Source of the DNA: Pseudomonas sp. GD04091
GTDB lineage: Bacteria > Pseudomonadota > Gammaproteobacteria > Pseudomonadales > Pseudomonadaceae
Direction: 5' to 3'
Assembly (NCBI RefSeq): GCF_029836165.1
Contig: NZ_JAOEBG010000009.1
Coordinates: 154,603 to 218,602, forward strand
DNA length: 64,000 nt
The notes under the pieces are model-generated. The model was not told where the DNA came from, searched no databases, and saw nothing but the letters and a program-made list of their open reading frames with translations. The position numbers and the translations under genes were made by a program. Shown one piece after another: positions 18,908 to 29,404 of the stretch; within the stretch, counting starts at the first letter, position 1, and every line of letters begins with the position of its first letter.

Positions 18908-20845
18908 TTAGAAGTTCACGCCGAAGCTGAGGGCGACGAAGTCGCGGTCATCCACGGTGGTGTACTTGCCATCGAAGAAGTTGGTGTACGACAGGCTCGC
19001 CGTGTAGGTGTTCTGGTACTCGGCGTCCAGGCCCAGGCTGACTGCCTTGCGGCCTTCCTCGAAGTTGCCGCCGGGACCTGGGGAATAACCATCGACGTCA
19101 TGGGACCAGGCCACGCTCGGGCGCAGGTTCACACCGGCGAAGACGTTGTTGTAGTCCCAGATGGCGCGAACGCGATAACCCCAGGAGTCGGAGGTAGTGA
19201 AACCTTCGCTTTCGCAGTAGCGCGACAGGTTGTTCTGTTCGACACCTGCCAGCGTGGTGGCGTTGAGGCTCTGGCAGCGGCCATTGGGCAGCGGGCCAGG
19301 ACCGTAGACCGGGTCACGGCCGTAACGTGCCTTGGAGGAGCTTTCCAGCCCGCCGACATGCGTCCAGCCAATTTCGCCCACCATGGTCAGACGCTCGGCG
19401 CCCATGACCTGGTCGAAGAAGTGGGTGAACGTGGTCTGCAGCTGGGTGACCTCCTTGCGGCGGTAACCTGGCTGGTCCGCGTCCGGCGTGCCTTTCAGGA
19501 CCGACGTGTTGGGGTCGAGCGGCGTCAGGCCCGAATACAGGATATCGGTGGTGTTCAACTGCACCGGCGCATTCGGCCGATAGCTGATCTCACCGCTCCA
19601 GGCAGTGCCGGTGGGCAGGGTGGTGGAGAAGCTCAGGCCGTAGAGGCGGATGTCCTCGGGGTACTCCACGTAGTAGCTGGAGTTGCCCGCCACGTACAGC
19701 GGCATGAGCGCCTGAAGCAGGGCCGGGTTGGTTGCGGCACCAGCCGGAACCCCTGCGCGAGCCAGGGCGCCTGCCAGGTTGGCCGGGTTGTAGAAGCCGG
19801 CTGCGGCCCCTCGACCGCTGAAGATCGGCGCCCGGCTGTGGTAGTTCATGAAGTAGCCACCGAACTCGGTGTTCAGAGGCTCGTACATGTAGCGCAAGGC
19901 CACACCGAACTGGCCGCTGTCACGCGCATCACGGTCGGGGCCGCGACGCACGATCACACCCTCGTCAGGCGAGCCCCAGCTGACACCCTGCCCGGCCAGC
20001 GCGTTCATGGCCGACCCGGTGAACGGGCCGAGCTGCGCGGAAAGGCTCCTCGCCACGTTGGCCTGCTTGGCCAGCACCGCCAGGTTGTTGTTGCAGCCAT
20101 CGGCGATCACGTCGGGCTGGGAGAAGAAGGTCCCGCAGTTGTCGACGACGGTCTGGTCCCATTCGATCTGGTAGAAACCTTCGGCGGTCAGGTTGTCGGT
20201 CAGGCTTTGCGACACGTAGAACATGTTGACGGGGATCAGGCCTTCCTTGATCTCCGCGCCCGGACGGCGGAACGCCGACACGTCGATGGGGTTGATCGAG
20301 TTGATGCCGCCCCCGATGAAGGTACTTTCGCCCCAGCTCACCACCTGCTTGCCCAGGCGCACGGTGCCCGGCAAGTCGGCGATGCTGTAGTTGTGGTAGA
20401 CGAAGGCGTCGAGCAGTTCCGCACCCGAGGACTTGGCGCCCTCCTTGCGGCCCGAATCGCTGATGTCCTTGAACTGTCGGTTTTCATCCTTGAGCTCGAA
20501 GTCGTACCAGTACTTGCCACGGACGAACACGCCCGTGTCACCGTACTTGAGCTCCAGGTCATGGATACCCTTGAAGATCTTCGAGAAGGTCTCGCCCTTC
20601 TTGAAGTTCAGGTGGCCGTCGTCGGAGGTCTGCGACAGCCCCCTGCCGCCGTTGTTGGCACCGATGAGGTTCTTGTTGGGGTTGGCGGTCGACCAACTGG
20701 CACCGACGGAGAGCGACGAGTCGAACTGGCCTTCGATTTCCCCGATGTTGAAGCTGACCGCGAAAGCTGGACTTGCGAGCGTAGAAGCGAGGCTGACGGC
20801 CAGAGGCAGTTTAGCCCGGCGCCAGAACGGGTTTGCAGATGTCAT
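18908..20845 (-). CDS. DUF1302 family outer-membrane protein
   Basis: A 645-residue exported protein with signal peptide (LPLAVSLASTLASPAFA) and a beta-rich body ending in the aromatic C-terminus ALSFGVNF, as expected of an outer-membrane barrel. Features of DUF1302 include FNIGEIEGQFDSSLSVGASW at the mature N-terminus and the motif LGKQVVSWGEST. Function in this family is not proven; with its DUF1329 partner it likely moves a hydrophobic compound across the outer membrane. It is the first gene of the pair. The nearby acyl-CoA ligase and MalT-like regulator suggest a fatty-acid, terpene or similar substrate. Confidence 0.84.
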   Translation of the reverse strand: MTSANPFWRRAKLPLAVSLASTLASPAFAVSFNIGEIEGQFDSSLSVGASWSTANPNKNLIGANNGGRGLSQTSDDGHLNFKKGETFSKIFKGIHDLELKYGDTGVFVRGKYWYDFELKDENRQFKDISDSGRKEGAKSSGAELLDAFVYHNYSIADLPGTVRLGKQVVSWGESTFIGGGINSINPIDVSAFRRPGAEIKEGLIPVNMFYVSQSLTDNLTAEGFYQIEWDQTVVDNCGTFFSQPDVIADGCNNNLAVLAKQANVARSLSAQLGPFTGSAMNALAGQGVSWGSPDEGVIVRRGPDRDARDSGQFGVALRYMYEPLNTEFGGYFMNYHSRAPIFSGRGAAAGFYNPANLAGALARAGVPAGAATNPALLQALMPLYVAGNSSYYVEYPEDIRLYGLSFSTTLPTGTAWSGEISYRPNAPVQLNTTDILYSGLTPLDPNTSVLKGTPDADQPGYRRKEVTQLQTTFTHFFDQVMGAERLTMVGEIGWTHVGGLESSSKARYGRDPVYGPGPLPNGRCQSLNATTLAGVEQNNLSRYCESEGFTTSDSWGYRVRAIWDYNNVFAGVNLRPSVAWSHDVDGYSPGPGGNFEEGRKAVSLGLDAEYQNTYTASLSYTNFFDGKYTTVDDRDFVALSFGVNF

Positions 20846-21178
20846 CGACGCTACTCCATGTACTTTTTTGTTATGGCAGTGAGTCCTTTCAGAAACGGCC
20901 CGAGCGCCTGGTCGAAACAGGCTCCTGCCCGTGGCACCGCCCGTTGAAGCGCGGCGCCCTCCCCCATTCCTGAAAATCCCCTGACCCGACTATAGCCAGC
21001 GACCACAGGTGCTTGATCCCTCTAAAGTGTGATTTGCGCTTCCTGCTTGTGGCTCGCCCCGAACGAGCGGCCTGGGTGCCGGCAGTGCTCAAGCATGGCT
21101 CAATTCCTACGTTTGACAAGGCGGCATCGCGTCTAGCCTGCGGGTCGTGCCAGCAAGGCCACGACCCGTCGCCTCGGC
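20846..21178 (-). promoter_or_regulatory. Control region upstream of the DUF1302/DUF1329 operon, with a terminator-like stem
   Basis: This 333-base gap has no gene. It must carry the promoter of the minus-strand DUF1302 gene. Near its right end, CGGGTCGTG (21141-21149) pairs with CACGACCCG (21160-21168), 11 bases after the stop of the acyl-CoA ligase; it lacks a clear T-run, so it is at best a weak terminator or a REP-like stem. No operator could be assigned. Confidence 0.5.
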
Positions 21179-22861
21179 TTACAAGGTGGAGAGGAACGTG
21201 CTGTTACTGGCCTGCCACTGGCTGATATCCAGGCGGATGCGCTTCTTGTCGAGCTTGCCGACGCTGGTCTTGGGAATTTCAGTAACAAGGGCGATCTGGC
21301 TGGGGATCGCCCACTTGTTGATGTGCCCTTGCTCGACGAATGGCTTGAGGTGCTCCTTGAGCGCTCGCGCATCGATGTTCTGCCCTTCGCGCACCACCAG
21401 CAGCGCGAACGGTCGCTCGCCCCATTGCGGGTCCGGCACGCCGACCACCGCCACCTCGCGCACCGCTGGGTGGCGGCTGATCAGGTCTTCGAGGTCAAGC
21501 GAGGAAATCCACTCGCCACCGGTCTTGATCACGTCCTTGATCCGGTCGCGGATGTCGATGTAGCCCATGCCGTCCAGCGTGGCGACGTCACCGGTGTGCA
21601 GCCAGCCGCCCTGCCACAGTTCCTCGCTCTTCTCCGGCTCCTTGAAATAGCCCATGGTCAGCCATGGCGCGCGCAGCACCAGCTCGCCCTGGGACTCGCC
21701 GTCAGCCGGCAGGAAATTGCCATTGGCGTCGACGATCGCCGCCTCGACCAACGGAACCGGCACGCCGGCCTTGATCCGGTAGGTGACTCGTTCGTCCTCG
21801 CTGCCGGCCTGCAATTCGTCGTTCAGGTGCGCGGCGCTGATCAGCGGGCAGGTCTCGGACATGCCGTAGGCCGCGGTCAGCTGGATACCCCGCGCCAGCG
21901 CCGCTTCGTACAGCGCACGGTTGAGCGCGCTGCCACCGATGATGATCTTCCAGCCGCCGAAGTCCTGGCCCTGGGAGGACGGACAGTTGAGCAGCATCTG
22001 CAGGATGGTCGGCACGCAGTGGGAGAAGGTGACCTTTTCCTCGCGCCACAGCCTGACCAGCATGTCCGGCTCGTAGCGCCCAGGGTAGACCTGCTTCATG
22101 CCCAGCATCGTCGCCGCGTAGGGAATGCCCCAGGCATGCACGTGGAACATCGGGGTGATGGGCATGTACACATCGTTGCTGCCGAGCAGGCGCACACTGT
22201 CGATGCTGCCGGTGACCGACGCCTCGGCCAGCGTGTGCAGCACCAGCTGCCGATGGGTGAAGTACACACCTTTGGGATTGCCGGTGGTACCGGTGGTGTA
22301 GAAGGTGGTGGCCACCGAGTTCTCGTCGAAATCGGGGAAATCATAGTGCGGGCTGGCGGCTGCCAGCAGCTGTTCGTATTCGCCCACCAGGCCGGGCAGG
22401 TCGGCGGTCTTGTCCGGCCCGTCGGTCAGCAGCAACGTGTTGTTGACCGTGGTCAGTTGCCCGGCGATGGCCTGGTAGAGGCCGACGAAGTCGCTGTTGA
22501 CCAGTACGAAGCGGTCCTCGGCGTGGTTCATGGTGTAGAGGATCTGATCGGGCGACAGGCGCACGTTGATGGTGTGCACCACGGCGCCGATCATCGGGAT
22601 GGCGAACATGCATTCCAGGTAACGGTGGCTGTCCCAGTCCATCACCGCCACCGTGTCGCCAGCCTTCACTCCAGCCGCTGTCAGCACGTTGGCCAGGCGG
22701 GCGATACGCTCGCTCAGTTGCGGGTAGGTGAGGCGGATCTGGTCGCGGTAGACGATTTCGCGGGTCTTTTCGTAACGGCTGCCGGACATCAGCAGGCGCT
22801 TGATCAGCAGGGGGTATTCGTAGGCGCCCTCGGCGGGCTTGATGATGCGCGTCTGCAACAT
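21179..22861 (-). CDS. Medium/long-chain fatty acid-CoA ligase (AMP-forming)
   Basis: A 560-residue ANL-superfamily ligase that activates a carboxylic acid to its acyl-CoA through an acyl-AMP. The P-loop is YTTGTTGNPKGV (about 190), with AYGMSETCPL (A5), GWLHTGDVATLDG (A7) and the C-terminal lysine in TSVGKLDKKRIR. No signal peptide. It is transcribed towards the DUF1302 operon but has its own spacing of 333 bases. The start ATG giving MLQTRIIKPAEGAYEYP is preceded by AAAGGGA. Chain length preference cannot be read; relatives act on medium- and long-chain or terpenoid acids. Confidence 0.88.
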   Translation of the reverse strand: MLQTRIIKPAEGAYEYPLLIKRLLMSGSRYEKTREIVYRDQIRLTYPQLSERIARLANVLTAAGVKAGDTVAVMDWDSHRYLECMFAIPMIGAVVHTINVRLSPDQILYTMNHAEDRFVLVNSDFVGLYQAIAGQLTTVNNTLLLTDGPDKTADLPGLVGEYEQLLAAASPHYDFPDFDENSVATTFYTTGTTGNPKGVYFTHRQLVLHTLAEASVTGSIDSVRLLGSNDVYMPITPMFHVHAWGIPYAATMLGMKQVYPGRYEPDMLVRLWREEKVTFSHCVPTILQMLLNCPSSQGQDFGGWKIIIGGSALNRALYEAALARGIQLTAAYGMSETCPLISAAHLNDELQAGSEDERVTYRIKAGVPVPLVEAAIVDANGNFLPADGESQGELVLRAPWLTMGYFKEPEKSEELWQGGWLHTGDVATLDGMGYIDIRDRIKDVIKTGGEWISSLDLEDLISRHPAVREVAVVGVPDPQWGERPFALLVVREGQNIDARALKEHLKPFVEQGHINKWAIPSQIALVTEIPKTSVGKLDKKRIRLDISQWQASNSTFLSTL

Positions 22862-23033
22862 GGGTATCCCTTTCTTCAAAGCGAGCCGGACAATTCAGGG
22901 ATCAACTGTAGTTCGGTGACGCATCGGTCAAATCAGCCGAAGGAATGATTTGGTGCGCCAAGGTATGAGCGGCGATAGCGACGTTGACGAACGGCGTTGA
23001 CGGGCCGGACACTGCCCGGAATGGATCGCGCGC

Positions 23034-23098
23034 CCTGTGGGAGCGGGTTTACCCGCGAACGCGGCCGTGACTTCGCCTACGCATTCGCGCTCCCACAG
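23034..23098. repeat. REP pair
   Basis: CCTGTGGGAGCGGGTTTACC at 23034 and the opposing GCGCTCCCACAG at 23087 are two REP arms in the gap between the divergent acyl-CoA ligase and hydroxyacid dehydrogenase genes. The remaining part of the gap (22862-23145) holds promoters only. Confidence 0.75.
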
Positions 23099-23145
23099 CT
23101 TCTAACCAACGCCAAGAATGCATCCAGCCCTGCACCGGAGCCCCC

Positions 23146-24111
23146 ATGACCAACCCACGCCGCGCCGTGTTTCTCGACCACCAGTCCCTGGACCTCGGCG
23201 ACCTCGACCTTGCCCCCCTGCGGGATCGGTTCGACGACCTGCAGCTGTTTGCAGCCACCCGCCCGGACCAGGTCGCGGAGCGCCTGCAAGGTGCGGTGGC
23301 AGCAATCAGCAACAAGGTGATGCTCGACGCCGCCACGCTGGCCGCCAATCCACAGCTCAAGCTGATCCTGGTGGCCGCCACCGGCACCAACAACGTCGAC
23401 CTGGCCGCCGCCCGCGCCCAGGGCATCACCGTATGCAACTGCCAGGGCTATGGCACGCCGTCGGTGGCCCAGCATACCTTGGCCTTGCTGCTGGCCTTGG
23501 CCACCCGCCTGTGCGACTACGACCGGGCCGTCAAAGCCGGGCAATGGGCCAGGGCCAGTCAGTTCTGCCTGCTGGACTTCCCCATCGTCGAACTGGAAGG
23601 CAAGACCCTCGGCCTGCTCGGTCACGGCGAGCTGGGCGGCGCCGTGGCGCGTCTGGCCGAGGCCTTCGGCATGCGCGTGCTCAGCGGCCAGATTCCCGGC
23701 CGACCGCCCCGCGCCGACCGCCTGCCGCTGGAGGAGCTGCTGCCGCAGGTCGATGCGCTGACCCTGCACTGCCCACTCAACGAGCAGACCCGGCACATGA
23801 TCGGCGCCCACGAACTGGCACTGCTCAAGCCCCATGCGCTGGTGGTCAACACGGCCCGCGGCGGGCTGATCGACGAACAGGCACTGGCCGCTGCCCTGCG
23901 CGACGGCCACCTGGGCGGCGCCGCCACCGACGTGCTCAGCGTCGAGCCGCCGGTACAGGGCAATCCTTTGCTGGCGGCGGATATCCCACGTCTGATCGTC
24001 ACCCCGCACAGCGCCTGGGGCGCGGTGGAGTCACGCCAGCGTATCGTCGGCCAGCTCGCCGAGAACGCCCTGGCCTTCTTTGCCGGCCAGCCACGGCGAG
24101 TGGTCGGCTGA
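23146..24111 (+). CDS. D-2-hydroxyacid dehydrogenase (glycerate/hydroxypyruvate type)
   Basis: A 321-residue NAD(P)H-dependent dehydrogenase. The Rossmann motif is [19 protein letters not shown] (one glycine replaced by His); catalytic residues R238 (NTARGG), E267 (SVEPP) and H288 (TPHSAWG) are all present. Sequence style is that of HprA-type enzymes reducing hydroxypyruvate or glyoxylate. Cytosolic. It is followed 50 bases later by rsmC on the same strand. Confidence 0.88.
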   Translation: MTNPRRAVFLDHQSLDLGDLDLAPLRDRFDDLQLFAATRPDQVAERLQGAVAAISNKVMLDAATLAANPQLKLILVAATGTNNVDLAAARAQGITVCNCQGYGTPSVAQHTLALLLALATRLCDYDRAVKAGQWARASQFCLLDFPIVELEGKTLGLLGHGELGGAVARLAEAFGMRVLSGQIPGRPPRADRLPLEELLPQVDALTLHCPLNEQTRHMIGAHELALLKPHALVVNTARGGLIDEQALAAALRDGHLGGAATDVLSVEPPVQGNPLLAADIPRLIVTPHSAWGAVESRQRIVGQLAENALAFFAGQPRRVVG

Positions 24112-24161
24112 TCCGGCGGCGGCTCTGGTACACTGCGCCACTTTTTCAGGAGGCATCGTCC

Positions 24162-25160
24162 ATGGACCCGCGCAGTGAAGTCATGCTCCGCCAGGCGGAG
24201 CTGTTCCAGGGCCCGCTGCTGATCGCCGGGATCCAGGCCGACGGCCTGCTCGGCCAGTTGCCCGGCGCCCACGGCTGGACCTGGCACGCGGGTGACCAGG
24301 CGCTGTTGGAAAGCCGCTTCGGCGGGCGCAGTCACTATGGCGTCGAGGTGCCCGAGGTGGCCTTCGACGCCGCCGTGCTGTTCCTGCCCAAATCCCGCGA
24401 ACTGGCGGCCTACCTGCTCAATGCCCTGGCCGCGCGCCTGGCCGGTCGCGAGCTGTACCTGGTGGGCGAGAAGCGGGGTGGTATCGAAGGTGCGGCCAAG
24501 CAACTGCAGGCCTTCGGCAAGCCGCGCAAGCTCGACAGCGCACGGCACTGCCAGCTGTGGCAGGTGACCATCGACCACGCCCCGCTGGCCAAGCCGCTGG
24601 AAAGCCTGGCGGAACGCTTCGAGCTCCCCCTGGAGGACGGCCCGCTGCAGGTGATCAGCCTCCCCGGGGTGTTCAGCCATGGACGCCTGGACAAGGGCAG
24701 CGCCCTGCTGCTGCAACACCTCGACGGCCTGCCACAAGGGCATGTCCTGGACTTCGGCTGCGGCGCCGGCGTGCTGGGGGCCACGGTCAAGCGCCGTTAT
24801 CCGCAGAGCCGGGTAACCCTGCTCGATGTCGATGCCTTCGCGGTCGCGGCCAGTCGCCTCACCCTCGCGGCCAACGGCCTGGAAGGCGAAGTGATCAGCG
24901 GCGACGGCATCGATGCGGCGCCCACTGGCCTGGACCTGATCCTGAGCAACCCACCCTTCCATACCGGCGTGCACACCGACTACCAAGCATCGGAAGGTCT
25001 GCTGAAAAAATCAGGTGAACATCTGCGAAAAGGTGGCGAAATCCGCCTGGTTGCCAATAGCTTCCTACGCTATCAACCGCTGATCGAAGGCGCCCTGGGC
25101 AACTGCGAGATCCGCGCCGAAGCACAAGGCTTTCGGATCTACCGGGCAAGCCGCGGATAA
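24162..25160 (+). CDS. rsmC: 16S rRNA (guanine-1207-N2)-methyltransferase RsmC
   Basis: A 332-residue methyltransferase with the doubled architecture of RsmC: an N-terminal degenerate methyltransferase-like domain (about 1-165) and a C-terminal catalytic domain with SAM motif [13 protein letters not shown] (about 198-210) and the amino-methylating NPPF motif in [11 protein letters not shown]. It methylates G1207 of 16S rRNA in the 30S subunit. The ATG follows CAGGAGGC. Nothing unusual. Confidence 0.9.
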   Translation: MDPRSEVMLRQAELFQGPLLIAGIQADGLLGQLPGAHGWTWHAGDQALLESRFGGRSHYGVEVPEVAFDAAVLFLPKSRELAAYLLNALAARLAGRELYLVGEKRGGIEGAAKQLQAFGKPRKLDSARHCQLWQVTIDHAPLAKPLESLAERFELPLEDGPLQVISLPGVFSHGRLDKGSALLLQHLDGLPQGHVLDFGCGAGVLGATVKRRYPQSRVTLLDVDAFAVAASRLTLAANGLEGEVISGDGIDAAPTGLDLILSNPPFHTGVHTDYQASEGLLKKSGEHLRKGGEIRLVANSFLRYQPLIEGALGNCEIRAEAQGFRIYRASRG

Positions 25161-25200
25161 AAACAGGGCTTGCCGAATGCGATCGGCCTAGGCAGAATCC

Positions 25201-25390
25201 GCTCCGTCCTAGGGGAGTAGTCTCCCGCGAGCCCCCCGCTCGCCCGGTACGCGTCAACACACTTGGCCCACAGGCCATGGCGCGTGCGACCCACGATCTG
25301 CGCAGACAGATCCAGGGTTTGACAAGACCTATGACACGCACACCTTACCCGGGGCGGGGAGGTCGTACGTGTCATAGCCGTGTCGACCCG
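25201..25390 (+). ncRNA. yybP-ykoY manganese riboswitch
   Basis: The leader of the GDT1-family gene contains CCTAGGGGAGTAGTCTCCCG (25209-25228), the conserved first loop of the yybP-ykoY element, and GACAAGACC (25321-25329), which fits the second conserved region. Downstream, CTATGACACG (25329-25338) can pair with CGTGTCATAG (25368-25377), a likely expression-platform hairpin just before the AGGA ribosome site at 25398. This riboswitch binds Mn2+ and turns on manganese export genes in other proteobacteria. The assignment is by eye; a covariance search would settle the boundaries. Confidence 0.78.
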
Positions 25391-25407
25391 CCCCCGTAGG
25401 AACCCTG

Positions 25408-25995
25408 ATGCTGGAATCTTTGCTCGTCCCCACCGCGATCGTCGCCCTCGCCGAAATCGGCGACAAGACGCAATTGCTCGCGCTCATCCTCGCCGCCCGC
25501 TTCCGCAAGCCCTGGCCGATCATCGCCGGCATCGTCGCCGCCACCCTGGCCAACCATGCCGCCGCCGGTGCGGTGGGTGCCTGGGTCAGCGGTTTCTTCA
25601 GCGAATCGGTGCTGCACTGGATCCTCGCCGCGAGCTTCGCCGCCACCGCGCTGTGGACCCTGGTGCCGGACAAGATGGACGATGACGAAAGCAGCAACGC
25701 CCGCCGCTTCGGGCCGTTCGTCACCACCCTGATCGCCTTCTTCCTGGCGGAGATCGGCGACAAGACCCAGGTCGCCACGGTGATGCTGGCCGCCCAGTAC
25801 CCGCACCTGATCATGGTCATCATCGGTACCACCGTGGGCATGCTGATCGCCAACGTGCCCGTGGTGCTGGCGGGCAATTTCGCGGCGGAGAAACTGCCGC
25901 TGACGCTGATCCGTCGCCTGGCAGCGACCGCGTTCTTCGTGCTGGCCATCGTCGCGGTGTACTCGGCGATGAAGACCAGTGGCTGGATTGGCTGA
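25408..25995 (+). CDS. TMEM165/GDT1 (UPF0016) family manganese exporter
   Basis: A 195-residue inner-membrane protein with six predicted helices in two homologous halves, each carrying the family motif E-x-G-D-K-T: AEIGDKTQLLA (about 15-25) and AEIGDKTQVAT (about 112-122). Bacterial members such as MneA export Mn2+. The Mn-riboswitch in the leader supports this job directly. Single-gene unit, convergent with the M48 protease gene. Confidence 0.9.
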   Translation: MLESLLVPTAIVALAEIGDKTQLLALILAARFRKPWPIIAGIVAATLANHAAAGAVGAWVSGFFSESVLHWILAASFAATALWTLVPDKMDDDESSNARRFGPFVTTLIAFFLAEIGDKTQVATVMLAAQYPHLIMVIIGTTVGMLIANVPVVLAGNFAAEKLPLTLIRRLAATAFFVLAIVAVYSAMKTSGWIG

Positions 25996-26060
25996 CCGCG
26001 GGAGATCGCCCCGCCCAAAGGGCTGGACTGTCGAACAGGAGAAAATTGCAAGGCCACCAG

Positions 26061-26089
26061 CGTGGGAGCGGGCCTGACCCGCTCCCACG
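26061..26089. terminator. Palindromic REP/terminator between convergent genes
   Basis: A perfect 12-bp stem, CGTGGGAGCGGG against CCCGCTCCCACG, with a 5-base loop. It lies between the convergent Mn exporter and M48 protease genes and probably ends both transcripts; the sequence is of REP type. Confidence 0.7.
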
Positions 26090-26111
26090 CCTTACATGAA
26101 ACCCCGGCGGC

Positions 26112-26927
26112 TTACTTCTTGGCCGCCTGGTACAGCGGCATCACCTTCGGAATCGCCGCCTGCAGCGAAGCGATCCGGCTGCTCGAGGCCGGGTGGGTGC
26201 TCATGAACTCGGGCGGCGCGCCCTCCGATGCCTTGCTCATCTTGTTCCACAAGGTGATCGCGGCATTCGGGTCGTAGCCGGCACGCGCCGAGAGCTCCAG
26301 GCCGATCAGGTCGGCTTCGTTCTCGTTGGCCCGGCTGTTGGGCAGGGTCATCGCATAGTTCACCACGGTATCGGCCAGCGCCATGCTGTCCTGGCCCAGG
26401 CCGAGCAGGGCACCCGCTCCCTGGCGGGCCATTTCCACACCGTACGCCTTGGACATCGCTTCACGACCGTGCTCACGAAGGGCGTGGGCGATCTCATGGC
26501 CCATCACCGCGGCGATCTCGGCATCGGTCAACTTGAGCTGATCGATCAGGCCGGTGTAGACGATGATCTTGCCGCCCGGGCCGCAGTTGGCGTTGAGCTC
26601 GTCACTCTTGATCACGTTGACTTCCCACTGCCACTGCGCGGCATCCGGCCGGAACTGTGGCGCCTGGGCGATCAGGCGGTCGGCGATGGCCTGCACGCGC
26701 CTGGCATCGTTGCTGCTCTTGTCCAGCACGCCCTTGCTCGACGCTTCGCCGAGGGTCTGCTGGTAAGACTGCGCGTACATCTGGTTGACCTGGTCGGTCG
26801 AGAGCATGCTAAACATGTACTGCTTGCGCTCGACGCCCACGGCGCCACCGCTGGTGGTATTGACCGCCTGGCAGCCGCCCAGCAGGACACTGGCGCCGAG
26901 CAGGCTGACAACGAATGACTTACGCAT
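26112..26927 (-). CDS. M48-family metalloprotease lipoprotein
   Basis: A 271-residue lipoprotein (signal peptide ending LLGGC, lipid on C19) with an M48 zinc protease domain: HEIAH at 144-148 and the third ligand in NENEADLIGLELSARAGYD. This is the LoiP/YggG type, which degrades misfolded outer-membrane proteins in the periplasm. The C-terminal stretch MSTHPASSSRIASLQ is also a family mark. Single-gene unit with its own promoter to the right. Confidence 0.9.
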   Translation of the reverse strand: MRKSFVVSLLGASVLLGGCQAVNTTSGGAVGVERKQYMFSMLSTDQVNQMYAQSYQQTLGEASSKGVLDKSSNDARRVQAIADRLIAQAPQFRPDAAQWQWEVNVIKSDELNANCGPGGKIIVYTGLIDQLKLTDAEIAAVMGHEIAHALREHGREAMSKAYGVEMARQGAGALLGLGQDSMALADTVVNYAMTLPNSRANENEADLIGLELSARAGYDPNAAITLWNKMSKASEGAPPEFMSTHPASSSRIASLQAAIPKVMPLYQAAKK

Positions 26928-27079
26928 GAAAACACTCCCTTTTTACATGCCGCGTATCCTAGGCCCAGACGCCCGCCCGGGCCAGAGCCGCAGGGAAGAT
27001 TTCTTGCATCGTCCTCATGCTTTGGTATTAGCCCGCCGATAACATCCGGTAACGACCTCCTTGCGCGCGGAGCTTTGCC

Positions 27080-29221
27080 ATGAAGTTCAAGTCGATCCAG
27101 TTTTCCGTGGCCGCCCTGGCCGGTGCCATCGTGCTGAGCATTGTCGCGGCCCTGGTGCTGTATGCCGTGTATTCCGGGCAGCGGACCCAGGCGCTGGTGC
27201 AACAGCGCACGCAGCAGCAGTTCGAGACGGTCATCGAGCAGCGCCTCACGGCCCTGGCCCGCACCCAGGTCAGCGAGATCCAGCGCGGCCTGGAAGCGCC
27301 ACTGTCGATCGCCCGCGGCCTGGCCACCGCCAACGCGATGATCGGCATGCTGGGCGCCGACGGCCAAGCACTGATGCGCGTCGACCGCGAACACCTGATC
27401 AACCAGCTCAAGCGCACCGTGGAGGTCAACCCGAGCGTGCTCGGCGCCTACCTGGGCTGGGAGCCGAACGCGCTCGACCATGCCGACGGCCGCTACGTCG
27501 GCAGCAACCTGATCGGCATCGACAGCACCAGTGGCCGCTTCCTGCCATGGTGGTTCCGCAATGGCGATGGCAGCCTCGGCCAGGACAAGCTGGCCGATGT
27601 CGACGACCGCACCGTGCTGGCCACCGGCGTGCGCGCCAGCGAGTACTACCTGTGCCCGAAGGAATCGAAGAAGGCCTGCGTGATCGACCCGGCACCGTAC
27701 AAGGTCGGCGACAAGATGGTCATGCTCGCCTCGTTCGTCGAGCCGATCATGATCGACGGCCAGTTCCAGGGCATGGCCGGTGCCGACCTGTCGGTGAATT
27801 TCATTCAGGACCTGCTCAATGCCGCCGACCGCCAGCTCTACGATGGGGCTGGCGAACTGGCGCTGGTGTCGGGCAATGGCCGCCTGGTGGCCTACACCCG
27901 TGACCCGGCGAAGTTCGGCGAGAAAGCCAGCGATGTGCTGGACAGCGACGAAGCCACCACCCTCGCGAGCCTGAGCGGCGAGGCCCTGCAGTACCAGGTG
28001 GACGCCGACAAGGATCGCATCGAGCTGTACCTGCCGTTCAAGATCGCCAGCACCGATGCGCGCTGGACGCTGCTGCTCGAGCTGCCCTTGAGCACCGTGA
28101 TGGCCGATGCCAACCAGTTGCAGAAGGACCTGGCCGAGCAGCGCCGGACCGATATCACCGGCATGACCATCGTCGGCCTGGGCATCGCGGCACTCGGCCT
28201 GCTGGTGATCTGGCTGCTGGCCCTGGGTATCGCCCGTCCGCTGCGGCAGATGGTGGCCATGCTCGACGACATCGCCCAGGGCGAAGGCGACCTGACCCGC
28301 CGTCTGCAGAGCGACCGCGCAGACGAGCTGGGCGCCATCGCCAAGGGCTTCAACACCTTCCTGGCCAAGCTGCAGGCGATGATCAGCCAGGTGGTGAGCT
28401 CGGTGCAGAAGGTCAGCGACTCGTCGGAACATACCGCCGACATCGCCATCCGCACCAACCAGGGCGTGCACAAGCAGATGGCCGAGATCGACCAGGTGGC
28501 CACCGCCGTGCATGAAATGACCGCCACCGCCCAGGACGTGGCGCGCAACGCCACGCAGGCGGCCCAGGCCGCGAGCGATGCCGACCGCGCTGCCAACCAG
28601 GGGCTGGACATCGTGCGCGACACGTCCCACGCCATCGGCGCCCTGGCTACCGAGATCGGCCGCGCAGTGACCGTGGTGCAGGATCTGGCCCGCGACAGCG
28701 AGAACATCAACACGATCCTGGTGACCATCCGCGCCATTGCCGAGCAGACCAACCTGTTGGCGCTCAACGCGGCCATCGAAGCGGCCCGCGCCGGCGAGCA
28801 GGGCCGTGGATTCGCCGTGGTCGCCGACGAAGTGCGCAACCTGGCGCAGAAGACCCAGCAGGCCACTGAAGAGATCCAGCAAATGATCCAGCAGTTGCAG
28901 CTGGGTACCCGCGAAGTGGTCAAGGTGATGGAGAACAGCCAGGGCAAGACCGACGACAGCGTGCAGCAGGCCAGCCGGGCCGCGCAGGCGCTGGAAAGCA
29001 TCACCCAGGCCGTGTCGGTGATCAACGACATGAACACCCAGATCGCCAGCGCCGCGGAGGAGCAGAGCGCCGTGGCCGAGGACATCAACCGCAACGTGAT
29101 CAACATCGGCCAGGTGGCCGGCGAAGTGGCCGGTGGCGCCGACGAGTCGAGCCAAGCCAGCGCCGAGCTGACCAAGCTGGCGGAACAGCAGCGGCGGTTG
29201 ATCAATCAGTTCAGGGTGTAG
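27080..29221 (+). CDS. Methyl-accepting chemotaxis protein with periplasmic Cache domain
   Basis: A 713-residue chemoreceptor: first membrane helix at about 10-30, a large periplasmic dCache ligand domain (about 35-350), second helix (about 358-385, [20 protein letters not shown]), HAMP domain and a cytoplasmic signalling domain whose hairpin tip contains [20 protein letters not shown]. The ligand domain contains the WWFRNGDGS and [12 protein letters not shown] stretches, of no recognised specificity. Ligand is unknown. It is monocistronic; the gap to 29404 carries a short GCGGCTAAAGCCGC stem near 29268. Confidence 0.9.
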   Translation: MKFKSIQFSVAALAGAIVLSIVAALVLYAVYSGQRTQALVQQRTQQQFETVIEQRLTALARTQVSEIQRGLEAPLSIARGLATANAMIGMLGADGQALMRVDREHLINQLKRTVEVNPSVLGAYLGWEPNALDHADGRYVGSNLIGIDSTSGRFLPWWFRNGDGSLGQDKLADVDDRTVLATGVRASEYYLCPKESKKACVIDPAPYKVGDKMVMLASFVEPIMIDGQFQGMAGADLSVNFIQDLLNAADRQLYDGAGELALVSGNGRLVAYTRDPAKFGEKASDVLDSDEATTLASLSGEALQYQVDADKDRIELYLPFKIASTDARWTLLLELPLSTVMADANQLQKDLAEQRRTDITGMTIVGLGIAALGLLVIWLLALGIARPLRQMVAMLDDIAQGEGDLTRRLQSDRADELGAIAKGFNTFLAKLQAMISQVVSSVQKVSDSSEHTADIAIRTNQGVHKQMAEIDQVATAVHEMTATAQDVARNATQAAQAASDADRAANQGLDIVRDTSHAIGALATEIGRAVTVVQDLARDSENINTILVTIRAIAEQTNLLALNAAIEAARAGEQGRGFAVVADEVRNLAQKTQQATEEIQQMIQQLQLGTREVVKVMENSQGKTDDSVQQASRAAQALESITQAVSVINDMNTQIASAAEEQSAVAEDINRNVINIGQVAGEVAGGADESSQASAELTKLAEQQRRLINQFRV

Positions 29222-29404
29222 GTCAGGACGCGCACCCTGCGGGCGCAGGTTTGTCGCGGCGCCGTTCGCGGCTAAAGCCGCTCCAACAGGGATCGCGCCA
29301 TATTGAGGGCGTGAGCAAGACTGTTGCTTGCACAGGGGTACAGCTCCCTGCGCGACAACGCAGCCCGCGAGGCTGGGCGATCTCCTGCAGGGAGTGCCTG
29401 CCAC

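Noticed and set aside
26672..29404. 910-residue open frame on the minus strand
   Set aside because: It is the reverse of the chemoreceptor gene, with low-complexity His/Leu-rich sequence; a shadow frame.
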